Below are positions 15,755 through 23,691 of a stretch of DNA of 64,000 nt, one piece after another (the first letter of the stretch is position 1; every line of letters begins with the position of its first letter). The stretch spans positions 6,820,001 through 6,884,000 of the forward strand of contig NZ_CP108487.1 in the NCBI RefSeq assembly GCF_036226525.1, in the 5' to 3' direction. The position numbers were made by a program, and so were the translations under genes. The DNA comes from Kribbella sp. NBC_01245 (lineage in GTDB: Bacteria; Actinomycetota; Actinomycetes; Propionibacteriales; Kribbellaceae). Under the pieces are notes generated by a model that was not told where the DNA came from, did not search any database, and was given only the letters and a program-made list of their open reading frames with translations.

Positions 15755-17388
15755 ATCCGTCGACGGCGTTCGCGACCGTGGTGGTCGACGAGCTGATCCG
15801 CAATGGCGTGCGGGAGGTCGTGCTCGCGCCCGGATCGCGCAGCGCGCCGCTGGCACTGGCGCTGGCCGAGGCCGACCGCGCCGGGCTGCTCCGGTTGCAC
15901 GTGCGCATCGACGAGCGGACCGCGGGCTTTCTCGCGATCGGCCTGATCCGCGGGTCGGGTCTGCCGGTCCCGGTGGTGACCACCTCGGGTACGGCGGTCG
16001 CGAACCTCCATCCGGCCGTGCTGGAGGCCTCGCACAGCGGGTTGCCCCTGCTCGTGCTGAGCGCCGACCGCCCGCCCGAACTGCGGGGGAGCGGCGCGAA
16101 CCAGACGACCGACCAGCTCAAGATCTTCGGCGACACGGTCCGGCTGTTCCACGAAATGGGTACGCCGTCCAAGCAGCTCGGCCAGGTCGCGTACTGGCGT
16201 TCGGTCGTCTCGCGGGCCGTGTCGGTCGCAGTCGGCGCCCGTACGGCGGACCCGGGGCCGATCCAGCTCAACTGCGCCTTCGCGGAACCGCTGGTGCCGG
16301 ATGGCGTGGACGACTGGCCCGAACCGCTCGACGGCCGTACGGCGGCCTGGACGACAGTGCATCCGGGAGCGGTCTCGCCCTCGGCCGTGTCGCCCGGGCC
16401 GAAGACCGTGGTCATCGCGGGGGACGGCGCTTCGCAATCGGCTCGCCTGGCTGCCGAGGCGGGGAACTGGCCGTTGTTCGCGGAGCCGTCGAGCCGGTCG
16501 CGGATCGGCCCGTCGGTGATCTCGACGTACCGCCTCTTGCTCGCCTCGTCACCGCTCGCGGGCGAGATCGAGCGGGTACTGGTGTTCGGCCACCCGACCC
16601 TGTCACGGCCGGTCTCGAAGTTGCTCGCGACACCCGGGATCGAGGTCATCGTGGTCGCGCCGACCGGGCGCTGGCCCGATGCCGCACGACGTGCCTCGTT
16701 GGTCGCTCCCGCGCTGGAGGTGACCGGCCCGGACGACCCGGCCTGGCTCGAAAAATGGCAAGCCGCCGACGCTCTGGTCCAACCCGTGCTCGGCAAACTC
16801 GACGGTCTTCCCGGACCCGTCATCGCCGCCACGATGGCCGAGGCGATCGGTGCCGACGGCATGCTGGTGGTGGGTTCGTCGAACGCCATACGCGATCTCG
16901 ACCTCTCCCCAGTGGTCCCGATCCGGACGGTCGCGAACCGTGGCTTGGCCGGGATCGACGGCACGCTGTCCACGGCCGTCGGCGCCGCCCTCGCGAACGC
17001 CGGACCGACGTACGCGCTGCTTGGCGATCTGGCCTTCCTGCACGACGCGAACGGCCTGGTCATCGGTCCCGACGAGCCTCGGCCCGACCTGCGCATCGTC
17101 GTACTCAACGACAACGGCGGCGGCATCTTCTCCACCCTGGAACAAGGCGCGGGCGAACATGCCGAGCACTTCGAGCGCGTCTTCGGCACCCCGCACGCCG
17201 TCTCCCTCGAGGCACTTTGCGGCGCCACGCAAACGCCGTACCGACTCGCGAAGACGCGTGAGGACCTGCGCGCCGCGGTCGAGGGCACGGTCGAGGGCAT
17301 CGACGTGATCGAGGTCCGCGTCGATCGGTCAGGTCATCGCGACTTGCAGGCGGCGATCACGGCTGCGGTTGGAGAGGCGCTGGGATAA
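15751..17388 (+). CDS. menD: SEPHCHC synthase MenD
   Basis: A 545-residue thiamine-diphosphate enzyme that adds 2-oxoglutarate to isochorismate, the first committed menaquinone step. The N-terminal signature is visible (PGSRSAPLALAL and RIDERTAGFLAIGL), as is the loop GANQTTDQLKIFGD. The ThDP/metal region includes LLGDLAFLHDANGL and VVLNDNGGGIF. Its last 32 bases overlap the 3' end of the convergent mannosyltransferase gene, so no terminator can separate the two. Confidence 0.95.
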   Translation: MNPSTAFATVVVDELIRNGVREVVLAPGSRSAPLALALAEADRAGLLRLHVRIDERTAGFLAIGLIRGSGLPVPVVTTSGTAVANLHPAVLEASHSGLPLLVLSADRPPELRGSGANQTTDQLKIFGDTVRLFHEMGTPSKQLGQVAYWRSVVSRAVSVAVGARTADPGPIQLNCAFAEPLVPDGVDDWPEPLDGRTAAWTTVHPGAVSPSAVSPGPKTVVIAGDGASQSARLAAEAGNWPLFAEPSSRSRIGPSVISTYRLLLASSPLAGEIERVLVFGHPTLSRPVSKLLATPGIEVIVVAPTGRWPDAARRASLVAPALEVTGPDDPAWLEKWQAADALVQPVLGKLDGLPGPVIAATMAEAIGADGMLVVGSSNAIRDLDLSPVVPIRTVANRGLAGIDGTLSTAVGAALANAGPTYALLGDLAFLHDANGLVIGPDEPRPDLRIVVLNDNGGGIFSTLEQGAGEHAEHFERVFGTPHAVSLEALCGATQTPYRLAKTREDLRAAVEGTVEGIDVIEVRVDRSGHRDLQAAITAAVGEALG

Positions 17389-18778
17389 CCGGTTCCGGAT
17401 GGAGCGTGCGGATTCGGCCGACCAACGCACCCAGCACCATCAGGACAAGCGAGGTGGTGACGATGATCGGCACCACGGCACCTCGCAAGGACGAGTTCAG
17501 TGGTGCCGCCACGGTGAGGATCACGCTCGCGCCGACGAGGGCCGTCGTCATCCGGCGGCCCGGGCGGGCGACGGCCAGGAACGGCAGGCACCAGAGGAAA
17601 TACCAGTCATGCGCGGTCGGCCCGAGCAGCACGACCGCCAGCAGCGCGAAGCCGATCGCCCGGGAGGACTGGTGGATCGACGAACGCAGCCCGAGTACGG
17701 CGATCAGGCCGAGCGCGCCGAGAATGCCGAGCACCCGGATGAGGTCGAGCGCCTGCTGGGCGGCCGTCTTCGCGCCGAACCAGTCGAGTACGCCGGACGT
17801 GCCGAGGCCGATGAGGTTCGCGATCGATAGGGGCGACTTCACCAGCCCTGGTACGTCGAGAGCGCCGAGCCAACCGGAACCGACCCGGACCAGCTCGCCG
17901 ATCGTCACGAGCGTGAGTACGGCGACAGCCCCGGCGATCGCGAGGCTGGCGAGCCTGGTGCGAACCCGGCCGGCCAACGGGCTCATCACGGCCGCGATGC
18001 CGATCACCACCAGACCGCCCGGGAGTTTGACGGCCGCGGCCGCGCCGGCCAGCACCGCCGCCGTACCCCATTTGCCGTCCAGCGCGACCGTGAGCGCGTA
18101 ACACCCGATCCCGAGCATCAGTACGTCGTTGTGGGCGGCGCCGATGCCGTGCGTGATCAGCATCGGGTTCGCCACGACAAGCCAGGTCGCGAACACGGGA
18201 TCGACCCGGCAGGCCCGCGCCAATCGGGGGATCGAGTACGCGATCAGGAAGAACCCGAGCACGGCCAACGCCCGGTGCGCGAGCATCAGCAGGTACGGGT
18301 CCATCGTCAGGTCGGCCGCGATCCCGCCGTACGCCAACGGCAACGGCCCGTAGGGCGCGGGCGTCCACCACCACATCGGGTCGACGGCCTCGAGAATCGG
18401 GCCGGCCAGCACCCCGGGCCCGACCTCGTACGGATTGTGGCCCTCGGCAACAAGCGCGCCCTGTGCGGCGTACGACCAGGCATCCCGGCTGAACAACGGC
18501 GGGATGAACAGCAGCGGCACGGACCAGGCCATCGCGTAGCGCACCAAGTCATCCCGCCAGCGGCCGGTCAGCACCTCGCGGCCGATGGTCAACCAGGCCC
18601 AGACCATCAACCCGAGCCCGGCCACGACGATCGCCAGCCCGGTCATCCGCCCGCCAAGGCTGTCCCGCAGCGGGAAGTCCGCCAGCACCGAAGACCCCGG
18701 CACCACCGACGTCACCAACCCGCCGAGCGCCACCAGACACGCCCCAGCGACCCCTCTGGCCCACGCCGACACCCTCAC
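17357..18778 (-). CDS. MptB-like polyprenol-phosphomannose-dependent mannosyltransferase
   Basis: A polytopic GT-C-type glycosyltransferase of about 473 residues with at least 11 hydrophobic segments. It resembles actinobacterial MptB, which extends alpha-1,6-mannan of cell-envelope lipoglycans using polyprenyl-phosphomannose. The first extracytoplasmic loop has FSRDAWSYAAQGAL with the catalytic aspartate, then GHNPYEVGPG. The start is uncertain: GTG at 18778 has no clear ribosome site, and a GTG at 18823 lies inside a palindromic repeat. The repeat may have altered the upstream region. The gene end overlaps menD by 32 bp. Confidence 0.78.
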   Translation of the reverse strand: MRVSAWARGVAGACLVALGGLVTSVVPGSSVLADFPLRDSLGGRMTGLAIVVAGLGLMVWAWLTIGREVLTGRWRDDLVRYAMAWSVPLLFIPPLFSRDAWSYAAQGALVAEGHNPYEVGPGVLAGPILEAVDPMWWWTPAPYGPLPLAYGGIAADLTMDPYLLMLAHRALAVLGFFLIAYSIPRLARACRVDPVFATWLVVANPMLITHGIGAAHNDVLMLGIGCYALTVALDGKWGTAAVLAGAAAAVKLPGGLVVIGIAAVMSPLAGRVRTRLASLAIAGAVAVLTLVTIGELVRVGSGWLGALDVPGLVKSPLSIANLIGLGTSGVLDWFGAKTAAQQALDLIRVLGILGALGLIAVLGLRSSIHQSSRAIGFALLAVVLLGPTAHDWYFLWCLPFLAVARPGRRMTTALVGASVILTVAAPLNSSLRGAVVPIIVTTSLVLMVLGALVGRIRTLHPEPVIPAPLQPQP

Positions 18779-18816
18779 CGCCCGGACGTTAACCCGCCCG
18801 AGCGACCCCCGGGTGA

Positions 18817-18925
18817 ACTGCACTTTGCATTCATTCGTCGCAATCCGCCCTCGCTCAGCTCAGCGGACCCGCACAGGAGGTCGGCGGCTGAGGGCGGATT
18901 GCGACGAATGAATGCAAAGTGCAGT
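18817..18925. repeat. Long palindromic element, copy A (36-bp arms)
   Basis: Perfect 36-bp inverted arms at 18817-18852 and 18890-18925 flank a 37-base interior. A second copy lies at 47059-47163 and a diverged relative at 24573-24673. It sits between the 3' end of the ABC permease gene and the start of the mannosyltransferase gene. It could act as a terminator for the ABC operon, but its recurrence and compensated changes suggest a dispersed element. Confidence 0.9.
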
Positions 18926-18939
18926 CACGTGCCGCTAGG

Positions 18940-19704
18940 TCAGGCGGATTCCTTGCGGAAGGTGCGGGCGCCGACGGCGAGGCCGATGGCGGTCAGCAGG
19001 ACTACCCAGAACAGGCCCCACAGCGAGGCGGAGCTGGAGATGTCGCCCCGGAACAGCGCGCGGACGCCGGTCACGACGTGCTTCAGCGGGCTGATGTCGG
19101 ACAGCCGCTGCAGCCAGGTCGGGCCGATCGACATCGGCAGCAGGATGCCGGACAGCAGCAGCAACGGCATCGCGATCCCGTTCAGCAGCGGCGCCAGGGC
19201 GTCCTCGCTCTTGGTGATCAGCGCGACCGAGTACGACAGCGACGCGAACGTGGCGCCGAGCAGCGCGACGATCACCAGCGACAGCAGCACGCCGCCGATC
19301 GGAGCGCGCAGACCCATCGGGATCGCGACCAGCAACAGCAGCACCGACTGGACCACCAGCACGACCACATCGCGCAGCACCCGGCCGGCCATCAGCGCGA
19401 TCCGGGACGCCGGGGTGACCCGGTCGGCCTCGATCACGCCGGCGCGGTACTCCGCGATCAGGCCGAACCCGACGAACATCGCACCGAACATGCCGAGCTG
19501 CACGATCAGGCCCGGAATGAACACCTGGTAGGCGTTCGTGGTGGCGCCGTCGCTGATCTGCGCGGTGATCGGCTCCAGCAGCGGGCCGAACAGGAACAGG
19601 TACAGCAGCGGCTGACTCAGCATCAGGATCGACCACATCGGGTTGCGCAGCGACAGTCGCATGGCCCGGTTGAAGACGATCCAGGTCTCCTTGAGAACGG
19701 TCAT
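18940..19704 (-). CDS. ABC transporter permease (ABC-2 type)
   Basis: A 254-residue membrane permease of the ABC-2 (DrrB-like) exporter type with six predicted helices. The conserved segment GILLPMSIGPTWLQRLSDIS, next to SPLKHVVTGVRALF, is typical of daunorubicin-resistance permeases. The ATG at 19704 overlaps the ATPase stop by ATGA. A longer upstream frame is only a shadow inside the ATPase gene. With the ATPase it should form an exporter; the substrate is unknown. Confidence 0.9.
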   Translation of the reverse strand: MTVLKETWIVFNRAMRLSLRNPMWSILMLSQPLLYLFLFGPLLEPITAQISDGATTNAYQVFIPGLIVQLGMFGAMFVGFGLIAEYRAGVIEADRVTPASRIALMAGRVLRDVVVLVVQSVLLLLVAIPMGLRAPIGGVLLSLVIVALLGATFASLSYSVALITKSEDALAPLLNGIAMPLLLLSGILLPMSIGPTWLQRLSDISPLKHVVTGVRALFRGDISSSASLWGLFWVVLLTAIGLAVGARTFRKESA

Positions 19705-20690
19705 GCGACGGCCTCCTTCTCGGTCTCTTCGGTGTTGCCGGAGTCGTCCCGCAGGGAGCGGCCGGTCATGGTCAGGAAGACGTCGTCCAAGGTCGGGCGG
19801 TGCACCTCGACCCCGTCCAACTCGATGCCCTGGGCATCGATCGAGCGGAGCAGGCCGGGGAGAACCGAACCACCCTTGGGGATCCGGAAGGTGACCACGT
19901 TCTGCTCGGTCTCGAAGGCGGTCGAACCGTCCAGCGCCTCGACGATCTTGGTCACATCCGGCGCCTGCGTGGCGTCGGCCAGACTGAGCCGTACGGCGTC
20001 GCCGGAGACCTGCTGCTTGAGCTCTTCCGGAGTGCCGGAGGCAACGATCTTGCCGTGATCGATCACCAGGATCCGGTCGCACAAGGCGTCGGCCTCGTCC
20101 AGGTAATGGGTGGTGATGAAGATCGTCGCTCCGCGTTTGCGCAGCTGCCGGATGTGCTCCCACAGGTTGGCCCGGGCCTGCGGGTCGAGACCGGTGGTCG
20201 GCTCGTCGAGGAAGATCAGCTTGGGCTCGTGCACCAGGCCCATCACGATGTCGAGCCGGCGCCGCTGGCCACCGGACAGGGTCTTGCACTGGCGTTTCCA
20301 CAGGCCGCCGAGATCGAGCTCCTCGAACAGCTTCTGGCCGGCCGCCATCGCCGACTTCTTGTCCATCCCGTACAGCCGGGCGTGGTCGACCACCTCGTCA
20401 CCGGCGATCGCCTCGGGCAGGGTCGAGCCGCTCTGCGGCACGTACCCGATCCGGCGGCGGACGCCGACCGGGTCCTTCGCGAGGTCACAGCCCGCGACGG
20501 TGGCGGTTCCGCTGGTCGGCGTGATCAGGGTCGCCAGCATCCGCATGGTGGTGGTCTTGCCGGCCCCGTTCGGGCCGAGGAAACCGACGATCTCGCCGTC
20601 GGTCACATCGAGGTCTACCCCCTGCACGGCCTGGACCGGGCCGCGCTTGGTCTTGAAGGTGCGGACGAGTCCGCGAGCTTCGATCATCAT
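19701..20690 (-). CDS. ABC transporter ATP-binding protein (DrrA-like)
   Basis: A 329-residue ATPase of the drug exporter type. Walker A is GPNGAGKTTT, the signature is LSGGQRRRLDI and Walker B is LIFLDEPTTGLDP, followed by the switch histidine in FITTHYLDEADAL. The C-terminal extension of about 100 residues (ending RSLRDDSGNTEETEKEAVA) is the DrrA-type regulatory tail. It lies 43 bp after padR on the same strand, and that gap holds a tandem TCAA-TTGA operator. It overlaps the permease by four bases. Confidence 0.92.
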   Translation of the reverse strand: MMIEARGLVRTFKTKRGPVQAVQGVDLDVTDGEIVGFLGPNGAGKTTTMRMLATLITPTSGTATVAGCDLAKDPVGVRRRIGYVPQSGSTLPEAIAGDEVVDHARLYGMDKKSAMAAGQKLFEELDLGGLWKRQCKTLSGGQRRRLDIVMGLVHEPKLIFLDEPTTGLDPQARANLWEHIRQLRKRGATIFITTHYLDEADALCDRILVIDHGKIVASGTPEELKQQVSGDAVRLSLADATQAPDVTKIVEALDGSTAFETEQNVVTFRIPKGGSVLPGLLRSIDAQGIELDGVEVHRPTLDDVFLTMTGRSLRDDSGNTEETEKEAVA

Positions 20691-20706
20691 GCTGGCCAGT
20701 TTGAAC

Positions 20707-20734
20707 TAGTCAACATTGAATAGTCAAAGTTGAT
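20707..20734 (-). promoter_or_regulatory. Tandem palindromic operator ahead of the ABC operon
   Basis: Two 14-bp units in direct repeat, TAGTCAACATTGAA (20707-20720) and TAGTCAAAGTTGAT (20721-20734), each contain the palindrome TCAA-NN-TTGA. They form an AT-rich island in the 43-bp gap between padR and the ATPase gene. It is a good candidate for a PadR binding site controlling the exporter. Confidence 0.55.
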
Positions 20735-21378
20735 TAATCGTCCTCGGTCCACTCTGCCGGAGCCTTCCGAGGCCCCCAGTGGGTGACGAGATCAGCAGGA
20801 GGTTGCCACTTTCGCGGCTCTCCCGCGAACGAATATTCGCCGTCGCGCACCCGCTGAACGAACTCCCGCGTCCACTGCAGCTCACCGCTGTCGCGGGCGC
20901 CGGTGATCCGCAGCATCTCGACCACGTGGTCCGGAGTGGCCGGATCCTGCAGAACACCGCGCTCGGCGAATTGCTGCTGCTTGTTCATCTGCTCCAGCTG
21001 CGCGATGCGGGCCTCGAGCCCCGCGATCACCTCGTCCCGCTGGAGGGACCAGAGAAAGCTCAGCGCCGCCTGCATCCGGTCCGGCCGGAACGGCGAGACG
21101 TTCCAAAGCGCCTCGCGGAGCAGGATGAAGTACTCGCTCTCGCCGTCGGCCGTCAGCTTGTACGACGTACGCCCGGGCTTCTGGTCGCTTTCGGTGGTCT
21201 CGATCTCGGCCAGGTAGCCGTGCTTGGAAAGGGTACGAAGGCCGGAGTAGATCGAACCGGGGTTGATGTTCGCCCAGACCTGGACGTTCCAGGTGAGCAA
21301 CTCGCGGCGCAACTGATAGCCGTACGCCGGCTGGAAGATCCGCACAACCCCGAGCAACAACAACCGCGTGGTGGACAT
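20734..21378 (-). CDS. PadR family transcriptional regulator
   Basis: A 214-residue repressor. The N-terminal PadR winged helix is visible at about 1-80 (ILLLGVVRIF-type start, YGYQLRRELLTWN, GSIYSGLRTLSKHGYL, and the wing GRTSYKLTADGE). It is followed by a long helical dimerisation domain with coiled-coil character near 130-155 (ARIAQLEQMNKQQQF). It is cotranscribed with the ABC exporter downstream and probably represses it until a toxic ligand is bound. Confidence 0.88.
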   Translation of the reverse strand: MSTTRLLLLGVVRIFQPAYGYQLRRELLTWNVQVWANINPGSIYSGLRTLSKHGYLAEIETTESDQKPGRTSYKLTADGESEYFILLREALWNVSPFRPDRMQAALSFLWSLQRDEVIAGLEARIAQLEQMNKQQQFAERGVLQDPATPDHVVEMLRITGARDSGELQWTREFVQRVRDGEYSFAGEPRKWQPPADLVTHWGPRKAPAEWTEDD

Positions 21379-21387
21379 GGGCCCAGC

Positions 21388-22149
21388 TTAGGGAGTCGTG
21401 GCGATTCCCCGGGCGATCTCCAGAGTGCGCGCAAGAGTCAGGGGGTTAGGGGTGTCACCGATACTCATGCTGGACACGCTGACCTCGAAGCCATCGGGGT
21501 GGACCAGTCGGGTGCCAATCGTCGTCACCTTCTGAACGAGCGTGTTGACGTCCACGTCGAGGAAGGCGATCGCGCCGTCGGGGAGGCGGCGGATGTCCGA
21601 GCACTTGTTCGGTGCCGCCAACGAGTCGCAGATCGGCTGCGCACGGCTGCCCGACGGCCGGTGGGCCACGCTTACTTTCAGTTCGGGGTGAACCTGCTTG
21701 CCGTCAACCTGTGTTCCGACCGACAGATGGCGAGTCGGCCGCCAGCCCGGATCGCCCAAGGACCAACTCTGCTCGTAGCCCGTCTTGCGGAGGTCCTCGG
21801 CGTATTCCGGTGTGAGCCGGATGAGCTCGGCCATGAGCGCCCGGGTCTTGGCTGTACCCGGTCCATCCGGACCCTCCATCAGTTCTGGCACCGTCGGTGG
21901 CAGGGTGGGTGTGTCGATGTGGACACCAGGAAGCTCGGCGACGGCGACGGGCGTATCAGTCTGGCGCAGGGTCTGGACACCGCCGATCGCCAGTGCCGGC
22001 ACGGCGAGCGCGGCGGTGACCAACGCGGCGGTACGGCGGTGGACACGGCGCTTTCCCCGGGTGATCTGGGCGTCGACGTCGATGTCGAGCAAGGGGTCGT
22101 GGTCGGTCAGTTCGGCGAACAGGGTCTGGACTTCGGCCTTCTCGGTCAT
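21388..22149 (-). CDS. Membrane partner protein of a SigE-family sigma factor
   Basis: A 253-residue protein with a cytoplasmic N-terminus (about 1-38), a single hydrophobic helix at about 39-58 and an extracytoplasmic C-terminal domain with two cysteines (ICDSL and NKCSD). The start overlaps the sigma gene stop by ATGA. This layout is typical of anti-sigma-like partners of SigE-family factors, but no zinc-binding anti-sigma motif is seen, so an inhibitory role is only inferred. It is not obviously homologous to the partners at 51-55 kb. Confidence 0.65.
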   Translation of the reverse strand: MTEKAEVQTLFAELTDHDPLLDIDVDAQITRGKRRVHRRTAALVTAALAVPALAIGGVQTLRQTDTPVAVAELPGVHIDTPTLPPTVPELMEGPDGPGTAKTRALMAELIRLTPEYAEDLRKTGYEQSWSLGDPGWRPTRHLSVGTQVDGKQVHPELKVSVAHRPSGSRAQPICDSLAAPNKCSDIRRLPDGAIAFLDVDVNTLVQKVTTIGTRLVHPDGFEVSVSSMSIGDTPNPLTLARTLEIARGIATTP

Positions 22150-22664
22150 AGCGCCTCCTCATAGTCGGTGCGGGTGGTCACGCCGGCGGGGAGTAGGCAC
22201 CGGATCGAGTCGAGGGCACGCGACGTCAACGTCTTCACCGCGCCTTCCGAACAACGCACAACGCCGGCCGTCTGGTCGACGGACAGGTCGTCCAGGAACC
22301 TGAGCACCAGCACCGCCCGTTGCCGAGGTGGCATCTGGTCCAGCAACCGACGCAGGTCCGTTCTATGCACCGGTGTCTCGTCGGCCTGAGTCAACGGTTC
22401 CGGCAGCACCTCGGTCGGGTGTTCGCGTCGCCACGGACGACGTCTCTCGTCCAGGAAGACGCGGACCAGGATCCGCCGTACGTACGCGTCGGTGTGGGTG
22501 GCGTCGCGGGCCGACTTCCAGGCGCCGTACAGCTTGATCACGGTGGTGGACACCAGGTCCTCGGCTCGGTGCGAGTCGCCCGACAGCAGGTACGCCGTAC
22601 GCAGCAGACTTGCCTTCCGGGCGATCACGTAATCCCTGAACTCGGCCTGATCTCGGGCCTTCAT
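22146..22664 (-). CDS. SigE-family RNA polymerase sigma factor (ECF type)
   Basis: A 172-residue ECF sigma factor. Region 2 is visible as LLRTAYLLSGDSHRAEDLVS (about 20-39), with the -10 recognition segment KLYGAWKSA. Region 4 with the helix-turn-helix is LDDLSVDQTAGVVRCSEGAVK. The downstream membrane partner overlaps by four bases, so the pair is translationally coupled. On the minus strand upstream, GTTACCTCC and CGTCTA could serve as ECF-type -35 and -10 elements. Confidence 0.9.
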   Translation of the reverse strand: MKARDQAEFRDYVIARKASLLRTAYLLSGDSHRAEDLVSTTVIKLYGAWKSARDATHTDAYVRRILVRVFLDERRRPWRREHPTEVLPEPLTQADETPVHRTDLRRLLDQMPPRQRAVLVLRFLDDLSVDQTAGVVRCSEGAVKTLTSRALDSIRCLLPAGVTTRTDYEEAL

Positions 22665-22780
22665 TCGGTCTCCCCTTCGTTGTGCCTCTGCTGGGTAGAC
22701 GGAATGGGCCGGGGCGGAGGTAACGGCTATCTCGGGTTATTCCGGCGACATCTGGCGGGTGCGATCACTACCGTGTCGAC

Positions 22781-23638
22781 ATGAGCGGCGATGTGAGCGT
22801 AAGGGTGACCCGGGTCCCGGCGGAGTTCGAGAAGATCGTCTTCGGATTCCTCCAGCAGGACCCTGTCCTCAACACGGTGCTGCTCGGAAACGTGCACGAC
22901 CGGGCCGCCCGTCCGATGCTTGGCGAGAACGAACCGCCCGTGCTGGTCTCCGTCCACGACCCGGCCGGCCAGGTCATCGGCGCTGCCATGCGAACCGCCG
23001 GCCGCGGGATCCACCTCGGCGGCCTCGACGCCTCGCTCGCCCCGGAGGTCGCCGCGACGTACGCCGCGATCTGCCCGGATGCCCCTCAGGTCAGCGGTAC
23101 GGCGGACGCGGCGCGCGCCTTCGCCGGGACCTGGTCCACGTTGACCGGCAAGGCGTACGCCGAAGGCCGGGGGACTCGTCTGCACCGGCTCGACGTACTC
23201 GCTGAGCCGCCGGCGCCGAGCGGTTCGGCCCGGCGGGCGGTTGAGGGCGAGCTGGATTTGTGCGCGCGATGGGCGGGCGCTTTCGAGGACGAGGTGGCGC
23301 TGTCGGTCGGTGCCGACGAGGTACGCCTCGGCTGGGCGCGTACTCAGGTCCAGCGTGGCCTGCTCTGGCTGTGGGAGGACGCGGGCGAGGTCGTCAGCAT
23401 GGCGTCGCTCCGGGAACCGATTTTCGGGGCGTCGCGGATCGGCCCGGTTTATACGCCGGACGAGCGGCGCGGGCGTGGGTATGCGAGTGCGTTGACCGCT
23501 GTCGTCAGCCGGGTGATCGTCGATGCGGGATCACTCGCGTGCCTCTATACCGACCTGGCGAATCCGACCTCGAACAAGATCTACGCGGCTCTTGGCTACC
23601 GGCCGGTAGCGGACTTCGTGGACTACGTTTTCACCTGA
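22781..23638 (+). CDS. GNAT family acetyltransferase (first of tandem pair)
   Basis: A 285-residue protein with a C-terminal GNAT fold. The acetyl-CoA loop region is TPDERRGRGYASALTAVVS (about 227-245), and the end of the fold is NPTSNKIYAALGYRPVADF. The N-terminal half has a related but diverged fold, as in two-domain GNAT proteins. Substrate is unknown. It is followed 53 bp later by a paralogue with the same architecture, so the pair arose by tandem duplication. Confidence 0.83.
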   Translation: MSGDVSVRVTRVPAEFEKIVFGFLQQDPVLNTVLLGNVHDRAARPMLGENEPPVLVSVHDPAGQVIGAAMRTAGRGIHLGGLDASLAPEVAATYAAICPDAPQVSGTADAARAFAGTWSTLTGKAYAEGRGTRLHRLDVLAEPPAPSGSARRAVEGELDLCARWAGAFEDEVALSVGADEVRLGWARTQVQRGLLWLWEDAGEVVSMASLREPIFGASRIGPVYTPDERRGRGYASALTAVVSRVIVDAGSLACLYTDLANPTSNKIYAALGYRPVADFVDYVFT

Positions 23639-23691
23639 TCGTGCGGTTGCGGGCATGGCGCCCCAGCCCTTGACCGGGTTAGCGTGCCCTC

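Noticed and set aside
18940..20301. A long frame joining the ABC permease to upstream sequence
   Set aside because: The upstream part lies in another frame of the ATPase gene. The permease has its own ATG at 19704 overlapping the ATPase stop.
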